Shown here: in pieces, positions 1-12,504 of the stretch
How positions within the stretch are numbered: position 1 is the first letter of the stretch
How the letters are laid out: every line of letters begins with the position of its first letter
Assembly: GCF_014839805.1 (NCBI RefSeq)
Contig: NC_051121.1
Coordinates: forward strand, 8,167,116 to 8,231,115
Direction: 5' to 3'
Source of the DNA: Manduca sexta
Taxonomy: Eukaryota > Arthropoda > Insecta > Lepidoptera > Sphingidae
Length of the DNA stretch: 64,000 bases
Position numbers and translations under genes: made by a program
The notes under the pieces: generated by a model
Database searches by the model: none
Told to the model about the DNA's origin: nothing
The model's input: only the letters and a program-made list of their open reading frames with translations

Positions 1-2248
1 TTAAAAAATTGTATAATTATTAAAATATGTAAGTAGATATTGTAACTTTGACTTTGCGGATGAACAACACGTGACCATGAAGGCTGCAAAGTCTTCGAAA
101 CGTCGGGAGAAAACTAAAATATAAAAAACCGCGATAGAATCTGAAAAGTAGTTTAATTTCAACTTCGTCAAAATGTTTGCTCCACGGAATTATAGGAACA
201 TTCTTAATCAACTTGGTTAGATAACAATTGTTTATAGCTGTAATCTGGACTCGAACCATTCTGAACATCCTATCTATTCCAGTTATTGTGAATTGCACCG
301 GTTCTTGTTAGGTAGTAATCGTTAATTGGAGTCAGGTGCTGTGAGAGAAAATGCCGGCTACACTATCTGATATCAGTCGAATAAACCTTATGTGTACACT
401 ATAACTTGCTAAGGTAATATTTTTATTTGTAAATCACCGTCTTCACGTCGCTTCGTTTGTTTAATGTATTTAATCAATTGTTATTTTTAACTCAAGATCT
501 TGTGTAATAATAATTCAAATTATAAAAAAAAAATAAGTTGAAATTATTTCTATGTATGTTGATAATGTCAAATTAAATCTCGTAGCATATAACTAGGAAC
601 AAACACAACACGAGAAAACCAAATTTGAAGTCATTGCATACTTATAGAAGTCCTTACAATCATTTCTTGAATGCTATCAAGGAATCCCATCTAAAACAAC
701 AATTCCTTAATAACATAAAGACAGTAATACACGTAGTCAACTAAACGTAACATAAATATGTCATTAGAAAACGAGATCAGTAGTTCAGTGTTAGCATACG
801 GAGTGCGGCACGAGACAGAGCGAATCCGATCTGAAATGCAAACCGCGAGCCAAAGAATCTCATTAGCGAGACGAGACCTCCGTTACCTAAGCCCGATGTG
901 CTATTCTGAAACTGTTCGGTGGAATTGCGTTTCAACTCTTTGGGAAACAATTTTGAGAATGCCTACGTAGGGAAGCGTTTTATGGAAACGGGAAGTGCAC
1001 GAGTTTTACCGGAATACATAAGATTTGATTATCCCATTACAGAATGTTAATCAGGATCGGGTGAAGTGGTAGCCATGTGAAAAAAAAAAGAAAGTATATG
1101 TGCAATATAAGACGCCATCCTAAAAACCTTTTTGAAACCCAAACTATTGTATCGATTAAATATACTATAACTGATGGAAAGTGCAACATTTTCAATTACA
1201 TTAAAGTATTCAATCTCCTAATCTGTTACCATTATTCACTTATAGAAACGAAAGAAATTGAAAACAACCTCCGGAATAAGCCGGTACAGTCCGCAGCTCA
1301 GTGAAGACATCGCGTCTTTGCATTCCCGCCAGCCCGCTCATTGGAAAATCACCGCCGCCCACTGAATACTGAACAGCACCAACAATATCTATTAAATCAG
1401 ACACAACTCTGTTATGCTCTCCGTATCATATGGACCGAGATTGTGCACTGGATTTCTACCTTTGTGACAGGTAATTTTCTAGTCGGGCGACTGGTTGAAG
1501 TTGATTTATTTTAGGTGGTGTTATGGTTTTCTAATATCATACAGGATTCCGTACTCGCCTGCCAGGTTACTACAAATTAATTTTAAATGCAAACGCAAAC
1601 CTTTCAATACATTCTATTTCTTACCTTTACTATTATTAAAATTTCTCTCACTCCGAATCACATTCGTACCTTCGTCACATTCACAACAAAAAAAACATTT
1701 TGTAAAGCGTCCATCAAACTGATTTCCTTGTAGCAACATTAATCGGGCGGGCTATTCAAAAAACGTGAACAATTTCGTCCACTCGGACCCACATCATGTG
1801 CACAATACTCGAACGACGTTTTGTCGCCATTTTGGAAAAAAGCGCGCCAAATCGTAATGTCAGAGATGTATATATTTTATTAGCAGACTGTCATGTTTAA
1901 TTTCTCAATATGTTTTAGTTACACAAATATTAAATGTTTCTAGGGACTAGAACAAAAAGAAAAGCCGATTTAAAATTTCTCAGTTCGAGTTCACGAAGAT
2001 ACATCCACATTCTACATGTATCATCGTGAATTGCACGAACTATGACGTAGATTCGTGACGTTTTCAACATTTCCTAAAAGACTGGGTACGTGAACAATAC
2101 TAAGACATTGCTCGATACTAAGAAATACACATTGTTAAGAAAGTTTGCAAACAAAAAAGAAATGAAACAAAGTTGCCACACAACACTCAATAAAGCGGAC
2201 GCTACTGCGACAGTGGTTTTAACAAGGTTCTCTATTTTATACCAAAGA
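1..2248. other. Upstream flank, no supported gene
   Basis: AT-rich DNA without a coding frame I can defend. It holds one copy of a dispersed repeat near its left end. A 70-codon open frame at 758-970 has no recognisable domain and no splice partner, so I left it out. The last few hundred bases should contain the promoter and 5' UTR of the fucosyltransferase-like gene, but I see no clear TATA or initiator. Confidence 0.5.
66..165 (+). repeat. Dispersed repeat family A, copy 1
   Basis: The segment contains the core CGAAACGTCGGGAGAAAACT followed by an A-rich stretch, then CCGCGATAGAATCTGAAAAG. The same order of blocks recurs near 4214-4320 (reverse), 21785-21870, 39251-39330, 57600-57700 (reverse) and 60222-60272. 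Copies share only about 80-100 bases and differ by scattered changes. It is an old interspersed element of unknown class. Confidence 0.75.
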
Positions 2249-4057
2249 ATGGCCCGTGCCATAAAATACTTAAAAATATTATTCCATATAGCTACGATTG
2301 CAACATTAAGTTTTATAGTAACACAAACGCCAATGAGACCTACAATTGTGAAAAAAATTATAAGATTTTTACCAGACCTCAAACATTTATTGATTTGGAC
2401 AAATATCCACGGACTTGAAGAGGAAGGACAGAGATATTTCATAACTAATAAATGCAGGAAAATAAACTGCTATATTACAAAAAATAAGAGTTTGTTCGAA
2501 GATACGAGATATTTCGATGGTATAATATTCAATTTGCAAGATGTGAGTGCAGGCCCGCATAACATACCAAGATTGAGAAGCACCAACCAAAAATTCATAT
2601 TTGCAGCCAATGATTCTGCTGATAATTATCCTGTCTGCAATTCTGTGTACGACAATATATTTAATTGGACTTGGAGCTATAGGTAAGTATAAATAACAAA
2701 TATCTTCAAGACATTATGTTCTTGTTATTTGTACTTTGCATCGAAGTTTTTGCTTTCGTGTAAGATAAATATTTTCTCAATTTTTTTTTCTTATGAAGCC
2801 TATTTATACGCTTATTATAATATTGTCTAAAACAATATTTTACAGAGCTGACTCCATCATTCGCAATAAATTCTTCTCCATTCACAATGTCCACTATGAC
2901 GGCCCCGAAGATGATTATCGATGGCTCAAAAACATGAAACCGATAGATGAAGTGTTTAAAAGTCAACTGGTAACTAAGAATAAGGCGGCAGCAATATTTT
3001 TAGACAAATGTGAGTCTCGAAGCAAACGAGAGGTGTTTTTAGAAAACCTTAACTTCGAATTAGCGAAATACAATTTGAGTGTGGACATTTATGGTAAATG
3101 TGGAGTAGAATGCAGTAGGAGTTCAATGAATGCGTGCTATTGGAAGTTAAGGAAGATTTACCATTTCTATATGGCAATGGAGGATTCTCTGGCTGAAGAT
3201 TATGTTACGGATAGCGTCGTCTACGGATATAGGTATAACGCTGTGCCGATTGTCTATGGTCAAGCTAATTATGAAAGGTATGCTATTGAATGTAAAAGTA
3301 ATCGATTATAGTATTTAAATTTACTGAAATTTTATTCCTTCAATTAAAACGCCCTTAATTGCAAAAAAATGGAGTCGAAGGGACGGAACAAGATCTCCTG
3401 TATATGGCGCTGTTTTTGTTTATTTAAGGTTATAGCTTAAGGTCCATTTCAACTAAACAAGAATTTAAATTCACGTCTAGTTAGTGATTAGTTCTCGCAG
3501 TTGAAAGAAAAACGTAAAAATAATTAATATGCATGGATATTTCGGCCCTTAAATTTTTTAGGACGAAATTTTAAAGGCCGAAATATCCATGCACATTAAT
3601 TATTTTTACGTTTTTCTTTCAACTGCGAGAACTAATCACTAACTAGACGTGAATTTAAATTCTTTACTTGTCAATACTTGTTTAGTTACCCAGATTAAAG
3701 GTGAAACAAAATGTATGGAAATGGACCTTAAGCTATAACCTTAATGCAATTAATCATCCTTAAATCACTTACAGGTATCTTCCACCACATTCCTACCTAA
3801 ATGCACTAGAACTCGGTGAAAAGGAATTGGCAAGAAGCATCCACAACCTTATGAGACACAAGGAACAGTACTTCAAATACTTTAACTGGAGGAATCACTA
3901 TGTAATAAAGGCGACACCTATGCTGAACGGCTGCGCTCTGTGCGAAACTCTGAACAACCCGGCGTGGTTAGTGCAGAAGGGTAGTTACTCCGAGTTCAGG
4001 AAGTGGTGGAACCCCGAGTACGAGAATCGGTGTGCTTTCTATACAAGATTTCTTTAG
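2249..4057 (+). CDS. Alpha-1,3-fucosyltransferase-like protein (GT10)
   Basis: Exons 2249-2682, 2846-3277 and 3775-4057 join in frame (AG|A and AG|G junctions) to give about 382 residues. GT10 enzymes move fucose from GDP-fucose onto GlcNAc of glycans in the Golgi. A short basic head is followed by a hydrophobic segment (about residues 8-25), as expected for a type II Golgi protein. The family signature FNWTWSYRADS is clear and spans the first splice junction. YGKCGVEC and a C-terminal NYERYLPPHSYLN block fit the GT-B donor half. The second motif reads FYMAMEDSLAEDYVTDS where active members have FENS..DYVTEK. The usual Glu-Lys is Asp-Ser, so activity is doubtful. The frame stays open upstream to another ATG at 2162. 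I chose 2249 because it gives a short cytosolic tail. The FucTA/B/C subtype cannot be decided. Confidence 0.85.
3424..3744. mobile_element. TTAA-flanked foldback MITE in the fucosyltransferase intron
   Basis: The element is bounded by TTAA on both sides (3424-3427 and 3741-3744). Its ends are perfect inverted repeats beginning GGTTATAGCTTAAGGTCCAT. Inside, two arms of roughly 90 bases (about 3471-3555 and 3570-3661) are near-perfect reverse complements with only a few mismatches around a short loop. TTAA target duplication is the mark of piggyBac-type transposition. The ends are not the usual CCY piggyBac ends, so the superfamily is an inference. No transposase is encoded. Confidence 0.85.
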
Positions 4058-4213
4058 TACGTTGGATATAAAAAACCGCATAACAATTTTTATTAACGTA
4101 GAGTGTTTTTACTATAGAATGAGGCTATGGAAGTATGACTAAACAGTGACTAACTTAAACTCATTATCAAAATAATTTTGTGTTATGATTTCTTATGTTT
4201 ACGCGAATATTAG

Positions 4214-4320
4214 ACTTCGAAAAAAAATTATTTTTCGGATTTCACCGCCGTTTTTTATATTATGATTTTCTCCCGACGCGACGTTTCAAAGACATTTTAG
4301 CCTTCATGGTCTCGGGACGA
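4214..4320 (-). repeat. Dispersed repeat family A, copy 2
   Basis: This is the reverse complement of the blocks seen at 66-165: TTCGGATTTC, then CCGCCGTTTTTTATAT, then TCTCCCGACG and GACGTTTCAAAGAC, ending in CCTTCATGGTC. Divergence is higher than in copy 1. Confidence 0.65.
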
Positions 4321-4850
4321 ATTCAAACCGATAATTTAAAAAACCGCAACAAAATCCGAAAAAAAACTAATTATGTGTTACTTAAACGTTTATACATAGA
4401 GTAATAAGTTAATATATAATCATCACTAAATTATTTTACCAATTAATGAACAGAGCTTAAAACGTTAACGCGCATGCATTATTCTACTTAATTATGATTG
4501 GGTTATATTCAAACCGCAATAACTATGTTATAATTATTCGACACCAAACCCAACATGTTGACAATTAAAACTTCTGTAATCACAGATATTGCTCTAGGTT
4601 TCAAAGTTCTAATTTGATTTTTTTAACTAATACGTCTAGTTTTAACCACAAAATCGTCTGCACATACAGAAACAACAGCGATGGCCTAGATAGGAATGGA
4701 ACGGACTGCCGAGACGAATGTCTGTAATCACTAAACCCAAGGGCACGCAACTCTGGCTATTCTAAAAAGTTATGTGTGTATTCTTAGTGAAAGATCGCAT
4801 GCTTTACGATAAAGGAAAACAGCAGGAGGAAACTTACATATTTTAGAAGT

Positions 4851-4998
4851 TCCCCAAAAGAATTATGAAGGTGGGTGAAGTGTACCAAACCGCGGTAGAC
4901 CAGCGTGGTGGACTAAGGCCTGAAACCCTCTTATTAGAAGAGATCTGTGCCCAGAAGTGGGACAGTACATCATACAGGGTTGATATTATTATTATATA
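4851..4998 (+). mobile_element. RTE-like non-LTR retrotransposon 3' tail
   Basis: The segment carries the order CCAGCGTGGTGGACTAAGGCC, then CCTCTTATTAGAAGAG, then GTGCCCAGAAGTGGGACAGT, and ends in TATTATTATTATAT. I recognise this as the 3' end of a very common lepidopteran RTE-type LINE with a microsatellite-like tail. It is 5' truncated and encodes nothing here. Confidence 0.7.
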
Positions 4999-6485
4999 CA
5001 GTTATTATCCAGCAAAAAACCTCCTCCAACCTTATATTTAAAAATGCCTATGATTAATGATATCTTCAGACCGAAATTATCCAATCTCTAGTTACTAATT
5101 ATCAAAATTTCTTCAATTAATAAAACATAATTTAGACTATATTCAACAGACATTTACGACACAATTCGTCCAACAGCACACAATCATTGGCCGAACAAAA
5201 TCACGCCCGCGCCCCGCACGATCGGATTAAAAGTTTAAATTATTTCAACAGATTAACAACGTATGATAAAACCTTATATTCATCGGATATTGTCCGCACT
5301 TCGGGTGCGATGTTAATTTAACTTTAAATCCTGTTTTTGGCCAGATTGCTTCACCACTTTTACTTATAGTGTATGCAAAGCGTTTTCGATTAATGTTTTT
5401 ACGTGAGAAAGGAATAGGATGGATATGAATATTTAATTTTTATTATAAGTCGTTTTATTTAAATTCAAGGTTTATTGCACTCCACAGTCATTTTATACAT
5501 AAGATGTTACATTTTAATACGCGAGACATAATCGTGGACCGTGTCGGGCACAGCAAAGTTTCAAGAGAGGGAGAAAATATATTTACTCGTATCACGTACT
5601 ACGCAGTATATGGCATCTACATTATTTGTTAAAAATATTAAGATAAGCTAAACTCAAACGTTTATATTCTCCTTTTTTACAAAATATAAAACATATTTTA
5701 GAGCACATCTGTATAAAAACACATTCTTATAATAATTAAGTAGTTGTTTAAAAAATGAAAAACCAATATAACTTTAAGATTACAATATGGAGGGCGCTAC
5801 CAAACCACTATCTACCGAAATTTATTGCAGACCTACTGTCTAAGTTAATAACACAATTACAATTTAATTTTATTTTATTATTTTAATATGTACCTAATTG
5901 TTTGAAAAATCAAAAAAGAATAAAGATATTATATTATATCCTTTCCTGATTACAACTCTACCTCAAAACAATATAACCTAAAAAAATGTGCATCCACAAA
6001 CACCCCTGATTCCAATCGAAAAGACAATAAATCGGGACCAATCAAATCTCCTACGGCTTTGATTAATAAGTAACTATTCGCCAGTGGCTTCAGATAAGCT
6101 CTATATTAAGTGAGGTAAGTACATAAGTCAGAGGAAAGTTGCAGCTCAAGTTAAGCCGCCAATACTAAGCTGTTTGCGGTCGGAATTCGCTTCATTTTTA
6201 ATGAACCTCGGCTTCTCAGCCGTGTGAAGAGTTAAGAAATTGTTTCTTGAACGATTTTCTTCAAGAAAGTTCTGCGGCTTACTATAGCCGGTGGTCGATA
6301 GGCTAAAGTTCTTGCATGCACCTGTTTTTATGCAATGGTTAGGCTATAGGCATATAGAAATTGATTTCATTTTGGAATAATATGTTTGATTAAAATATTG
6401 ATATATCATAAAACAGTTAAAGAAACGAATTAAATGTATTCGAAAAAAGAGATAACACTAAGATAGTTGTTTTTCTTTATTGGTT

Positions 6486-6775
6486 TAACGAGCTTGCCAT
6501 TCGTCTGATGTTAAGCGATACGACCACCCATAAATAGTAGAAACATCATCCAATACCATGAATCACAAAGTTTTGTTTGGTATTCCACCGCGTTCGCCAT
6601 CCTGAGACATGAGATGTTAAATCTTATAATATGCAGTAGTTACACTGGCTACAATATCCTTCAAACCGGAACACAACAGTGTCTACACACTGCTGCTTTG
6701 CGGCAGAAATAGACATTGCGGTGATATCTACCCAGGCGGACATATGAGAAACCTACCACCAGTAAACTAAATCTA
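6486..6775 (-). mobile_element. Non-LTR retrotransposon tail, family B, copy 1
   Basis: This is the reverse complement of the segment at 51357-51644. Shared blocks include the GAGACATGAGATGTTAA region, ACACTGCTGCTTTGCGGCAG and ATAGACATTGCGGTGATA. It resembles a 3' untranslated tail widespread in Lepidoptera that is seen alone after 5' truncation. Confidence 0.65.
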
Positions 6776-7189
6776 TCAACTAAAATATTTTTAGTAAGTA
6801 TTGATTATTATTTTATTCAGTCAAATAGCACTGGAACTTTCATATAGACGCGAACCAATCAGCTTCAAAACATACTCTGATGTTCAATATACGGTATTAA
6901 CACATTATGTTTACAAAACATAAAGTGTAAATTAAACATCAATATCATTTTAAAATGTAGTCCGCTGACATTCCCACTCAAAATATATTGTAAATGAACA
7001 AGTAATTAGTAAATGAGCAGCTCCATTCAGCAGCCCTATTAATATAGCACCAATTTAGTTCGCAGATGATTTTGTACGAAATTTTCATTTAATTTGTTTT
7101 CGGAATACCAATTAACTTGTACATTTTATACGCACGTCACATTTTAATAAACAGCAAATAAAAAGGCACTGTAATTATATTTATTTGTT

Positions 7190-7886
7190 GTGTTGGATTT
7201 CATAGTAAACCCATGTTATATTATGCTCTTTAATAATCTATTTTCTTTACTTATTTCAACTAGGAATGTTATGGAGCTCCGTAACCTAACCGTATCCGTT
7301 ACAAAAGTTACGACAGGTTTTTTTTCACCGCTCGCGCGCCACGTAATCATGCATAATTTTTTTTTGTTATTTTTAGTCATAACAACCTCTTTCATAATAG
7401 TCATCTTTTATTTGTGTGTAGGTATATACTTAATTTAATAAAGTGAAGGAAAAGTGTTGTATTACGTAACTAAATTGATTTATAAGGACAAAATGCGTCT
7501 AAAGCAAAGTTTCATTTGGAGATTTTTTGATCAAGTTAATGTTAATTTTGCAAAATGTAAACAGTGTGATAAAAACTTTTCACGGATAGGAAGTAGCACT
7601 ATTTCGCTGAAACTTCATCTCAAATCAAAACACAGAGGTTTTCAGAACATCCATGTCCCCTAATTAGTTCATCGATAATTAATTCGTAATTGACGATGAC
7701 GACGAACGATAGTTAGTAATCGACGCTCTACTGTAGTACATACTATTTTTATTTTACTTTAATATATTATCCCTAACCGAAACTAAAGGATAATCCGAAA
7801 TAATTACATATCCGAAACCGATATAATTTTATTCCTATATCCATATCCGTATCCAGATCCGAAATTTGATATCCATGACATCCCTG
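7190..7886 (+). mobile_element. Decayed hAT transposon with BED finger
   Basis: The frame at 7454-7663 encodes a small domain with the spacing CKQCDKNFSRIGSSTISLKL followed by HLKSKH. That is a Cys2-His2 BED-type zinc finger like the one at the N terminus of hAT transposases. The region after it runs straight into a 3' end, with ATCCATGACATCCCTG at 7871-7886. The reverse complement starts CAGGGATGTC, a common hAT terminal inverted repeat. No catalytic RNase H fold follows, so this is an internally deleted relic. I could not find a matching left end, so the left boundary is approximate. Confidence 0.6.
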
Positions 7887-10800
7887 ATTTCAACCATATA
7901 AACGTTATAATTTACTACGAATTTGTAACTAATTAGAAGATACTTAAAATCAAAATTTGTAAAGCTAAAAAGATTCCAACTAGTCGAAATGATCACGATC
8001 CCAAAACATCACTAAAATATTTCCCGCCATTCTGTCACCCTGAACCAATTATAAAACTTTCACACACAAAGCGATGGAAAACACAAACAGATGTAAATGA
8101 AGCTATAATTCCCCTCAGTTATTAAGCCGCATGTATCAGGACTCATCTCCACGTAAATTCCAAGCTCATCTTTCACGGGCCAAAACACAGTTAATTACTA
8201 TGCTAAACGTTCGTCGTCCCGCTGGCTGCCTTTCGCATAAGTATAGTTTTTGCGAGCGTTCGAGCCCCATCTAAATTTCTAATCGGCCTGCAATTCTCCA
8301 AGAGCTAATAAATTCTAATAGATATACGAAAGCGGACAAGATATGCCAAAATTATGGACTTTGAGGGAATTAAGCCAATTAATTATATGTGCATATGATA
8401 ACACGCACTCAAGTCACTGTGATTCGAATCTTGAGTGTCAACGTTAGTTTACGGGCATGGTTTCAGGTAGCAGCGAATAAACAAGCCGAGAAGGTTATTT
8501 AACTAGAAGCTTGGTAATAATTATGCGCTACAAAAGAAATTGGCTTTTTTTCCGCTAGTAACATCCTATTCTTCCTTCTTAATAATTATGTACTTACTCT
8601 CTTTCCTCGACAAGATAATAATGTACATCACTGTACCTAGAATACGTTTATATAGACTATAATTATAGTTATCCGATCAAATAAATAGATACGCAACAAT
8701 TTCTTTAAACATAGAGAAGTTCAGAAGACTGAACAAATATAATATAATTAATTATAAGCGGCTTAGGAATGACATACTCTGTCTGTCTGTGGCGCACTTC
8801 CTCGAAACACGGTTGAAGAGACCGATGGTCGACACATGCATCATACTCTTGAACGGGTCCTCCTTTTGTGGACTAATCTGCCAATTCGTTTAAGTAATAT
8901 GTATAACTAAATAATTTAAGAACTAATTATATTGTGATTCTTGAGAAGATTGTGCGTTCGTACAGAAAATGAAAATTACTATTTTGCAACAATATGAACT
9001 GATTTTGAAAAGATCACCACTAGAATTTCTTGCCCGTTCTTCTCTATTGGAAACTGCTTTCCAAATTGGTAGTAGAGAACAAATATAAGTAAAACTAAAC
9101 AATGTTTAATGTTTTAATGATTCAAATAAATTATTCCATTTCGTTTCAACATAGAACCTATAAGCATCAAGAGGGAGCTAATTTTCTGGTTGAACTTTCC
9201 GAAACTGTGTTCCAAGGTAAACAGGCAGTTCCATTAAACATTTTCACAAGTCGTCCTTGCACCGTAGCGTTACAGTTTAACATTTTGATCTCGCTTTGAA
9301 AAAACTGAGCTAAGACTAATAGTAATGAAAACACTGACACGAATAAAAACAAAATGCAGGTTAGTTTTAAAATTTCGGCTGTGAAGCATTTGTTTTATTT
9401 TTATACTACTGACGGGACAAGCAAGTAGCTCGCCAGACGGCAAGAACTATATATACCCCTCCATAACAGAGAGCACCCTCTAAAACTTCAGATTAGAAAG
9501 ATTGCGTGAACCCGTACTGCGATTATTATAATCAATTAAAATTATTATTTCATAACCTGCTTTTGTCTTATTGGTAATGTAATAATATCATTATTATCAG
9601 GACCACGATCCTTTGTTAGATTTCCGTTTTCTGCATATTTTTGTGGGTGATTTGACACTTGAAACTTGACCAAAAAACTTAAACATAAATCCATTTAAGA
9701 ACAATGCTGTTGAAAACAAAAACGTAAATTTACTTGTAGATTAGTTCCATCACAACTCAATATATCTTTAAAAGAAAGCGCAGAAATGAAGGCAAATTTT
9801 CTCAAGTTTTAAAATGAAATAGAAAAAGCAATCCGGCACTCCGGCACGGTAGCAGTACATTTGCGTAGGTAAATTAGTTACTATTTCTGTTTGTGAACAA
9901 GTTAGATTGCCTCCTTGACTTCGCGAGCTTCTATAATTTTTCCTTGGATTAAGCAAACCAGACTAAATCCCAGTCTTATCTCAAACAGAATAGATTTGAA
10001 GTAGACTATATTAGTTATTCATTTTGAATCCCCGACGAAAAAAAGGGGTGTTATTAATTTTAGGGAGGGTATCTGCGTGTATGGCTTTCTGTGGCATCTT
10101 AACTACCAGATGAATGGATTAACTTTGGTGCGGTTTTTTTGTGTGAAAACTGATAGGATCGAGATGGTTCTTAGCTATAATTTATGAAGATATATTCAGG
10201 CGTCATTTTTTTTGTGAAATAAATATATACTAATATATCTATAGTATATGATAAACGTAAAAAACAAAAATTACTCAAATACCTTGCCACTCTATCTGGA
10301 CCCCAATCCGCTTACCATCAGGTGCAGTGGGGTCGAAAAAGCGAAAAGAATATACGTTGAAGTACATCCGCTCATTTCCTATTTTCACGGGTCTCATTGA
10401 TTTAAAAGTCTTTTATTTTTTAAAAGGAACAACAACTCACAAAACATACATCGATGCCTGATTGATACATGTTTTCAAATAAAAAGCTTATATTAAATTT
10501 GATATACTGTTACCTTGGTGGTATTTCCAATATATGACAACCTTGAGGTGATCCTGCCATATGAAGTAGTCTGCGGGAAAGTTAAAACAATCAGATATAA
10601 CAGAAAAGTTAGAGATGTGTGCCATTAAGTTTTGAACCTACGGACATTCGTCTCGGCAGTCCATTCCACTCCCAACTTATCACCACTCTTTGGGCTCATA
10701 AGAATGTGTGGTAAAGGTGGTAAATAATAAAGGTGTTGGATAAGTAAATAAAGATTGAGGCTCAATGTTAACGAAATTTAATTTTAAAAGTTTGAAATAA

Positions 10801-11029
10801 AAATATAATTCAGTAAAATTTCAACCGCCAATTCAAAAAATCTTTAAACGATCATATTTTTTTTATTTTAAAATTTTTTTTTTTTGTATATTAGGAAAAT
10901 CTGTTCGCGAAAATATCCCATCACACTCCTGGGCCAGACAGATGAGTCAATAATTGCAAAATTTAAATATGTGATGTGAGTAGATATGTAATGCTGATTT
11001 GTTATGGAATAGTAATCGTATGTATGATA

Positions 11030-11290
11030 AGGAAACCTCTTAGGATGGGAGGAGGAGAGAAGGCTAGGAGCTGTTCGCGAGCCCTCATAGGCCTCAATGT
11101 GAATTGGCAACCATGAGGTATAGACACTTAACTGTGTGCCTAGGACCGTGATACTACCCTCACAATTCCTTCCCAGCTATTCCTTCCTAACTTTCCTCCA
11201 GGACCCTGCAGTCACTAAGCCGGAGGATTCCGGTATCCCATTCGCGGGTTTCCCCCGGTATTGACTGCGGGGTCCGATACCCAAGAAAAA
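11030..11290. repeat. GC-richer unclassified repeat
   Basis: A block richer in GC than its surroundings, containing CTAGGACCGTGATACTACCC and CCCCGGTATTGACTGCGGGG, ending in an A-rich run near 11283-11292. The A-tail and sharp edge suggest a retrotransposed copy on the plus strand. I found no second copy in this window and cannot name the family. Confidence 0.4.
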
Positions 11291-11758
11291 AACTATATGG
11301 TAAGTACTAACCTTAAAGAAAATATATCTTCAAGATTGTTTATTCAAAATTTTATACACGTCTATGCGCTGAGATCCGATCTTACACTTGTAAAAGTATA
11401 CAGGTATTTGTCAAATTTATCCACGCAAACGTGACATCTCAGCAAAATATTTTTTAGACTCTCGTGAAAAACTGATTTTGTTCATTTGTTATTCATTTAC
11501 ATGTCTATACAATATTACTTCAAATATATATTTTTTTAAATATCTACAACCTACTCGTGAGGTGTAAGATCGGACTACATAATACTTTAACACATCCCGG
11601 ATCGGTAAACGTTTGCAACACGCAGTCGCAATTTTATTTAATAGTTCGATTTTTGTTTTTAAATAACTAAGTACCTACTAAGATCAAAATATATTCCTTC
11701 CGTAGACTTGAGAATTCCCTTAAATCTAGACGGTCTCAGATAACATATTTTATAACAT

Positions 11759-12059
11759 ACTAGCTGACCCAACAGAAGTTGTCCCTTCTTAACTATGAAT
11801 TTGCATGATTTGCATGGCGTATTCTGTCAATTGTTGACAATTATTTCAAACAATTGACAGTTACGTAAAATTAATATTTTCGTTAAGTTTTCTTCAATGT
11901 TCTAATTTACCGCGTAATTTTTTTAATTTTTTCATTCATAAGAACCTTCTCCTGACAATAACAAACACAACAAAAAAAAATTGTGAAATCGATCTAGCCG
12001 TTCACGCGTGATGCCGTGACCAAGGGAAATAGGGATTCCTTTTTATATATATATAGATA
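11759..12059. repeat. Lepidopteran interspersed repeat with TA-rich tail
   Basis: The segment begins ACTAGCTGACCCAACAGAAG and ends in TTCCTTTTTATATATATATAG. I recognise the opening as a frequent lepidopteran repeat start. An imperfect palindrome around TGTCAATTGTTGACA lies at about 11826-11840. No protein is encoded. The class (Helitron-like or other) is uncertain. Confidence 0.5.
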
Positions 12060-12504
12060 ATTTAGCTACTACTTATTTACCACTTAGCTTACCAAGAGAA
12101 ATATATACCTATTTTAATTTTCTTCCAAGGCTGTACAATTCTAAATGTCGTTGCAAAGTGCAAATAAAATTTTAAAACTATCTGATTGACAACTAAATTG
12201 ACAAGTGAATAAAAACAATTACGAGTATTTGTTTAGAAATAAGAGATAGAACGAAGGAAATTATCCAATAAGAACAATAGTAAAATAATCACCATCACAT
12301 ACCAATATGAAATTTTATAGTAACTTGAAAGATTTTGTGATCCTTTGTTTTAAAAGTTAGGTTATATTTATATGACTCAGGTGGTGATTGCAAATGATTG
12401 GCGATTTTTGATGTGCCTTTTGAGTGGTTGTATTACCTTATAGGGGAGAGGAGACTGTGTATTTGTTGCTGACGTTATTGTTCAGTTTATATTAAGTTTT
12501 CGTG

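Larger units (their letters stand above)
4058..12504. other. Repeat-rich intergenic region, no supported gene
   Basis: About 8.4 kb between the fucosyltransferase-like gene and the TCP11-like gene. It contains a reverse copy of repeat A, an RTE-type retrotransposon tail, another non-LTR tail, a hAT relic and further unclassified repeats. A block of about 35 bases near 4700-4735 recurs in reverse orientation near 10640-10675 (core CATTCGTCTCGGCAGTCC), showing another dispersed repeat. The rest is AT-rich with no codable frame I recognise. Confidence 0.6.

Noticed and set aside
758..970. 70-codon open frame on the plus strand
   Set aside because: Begins with ATG but shows no domain, splice partner or family likeness; length is expected by chance.
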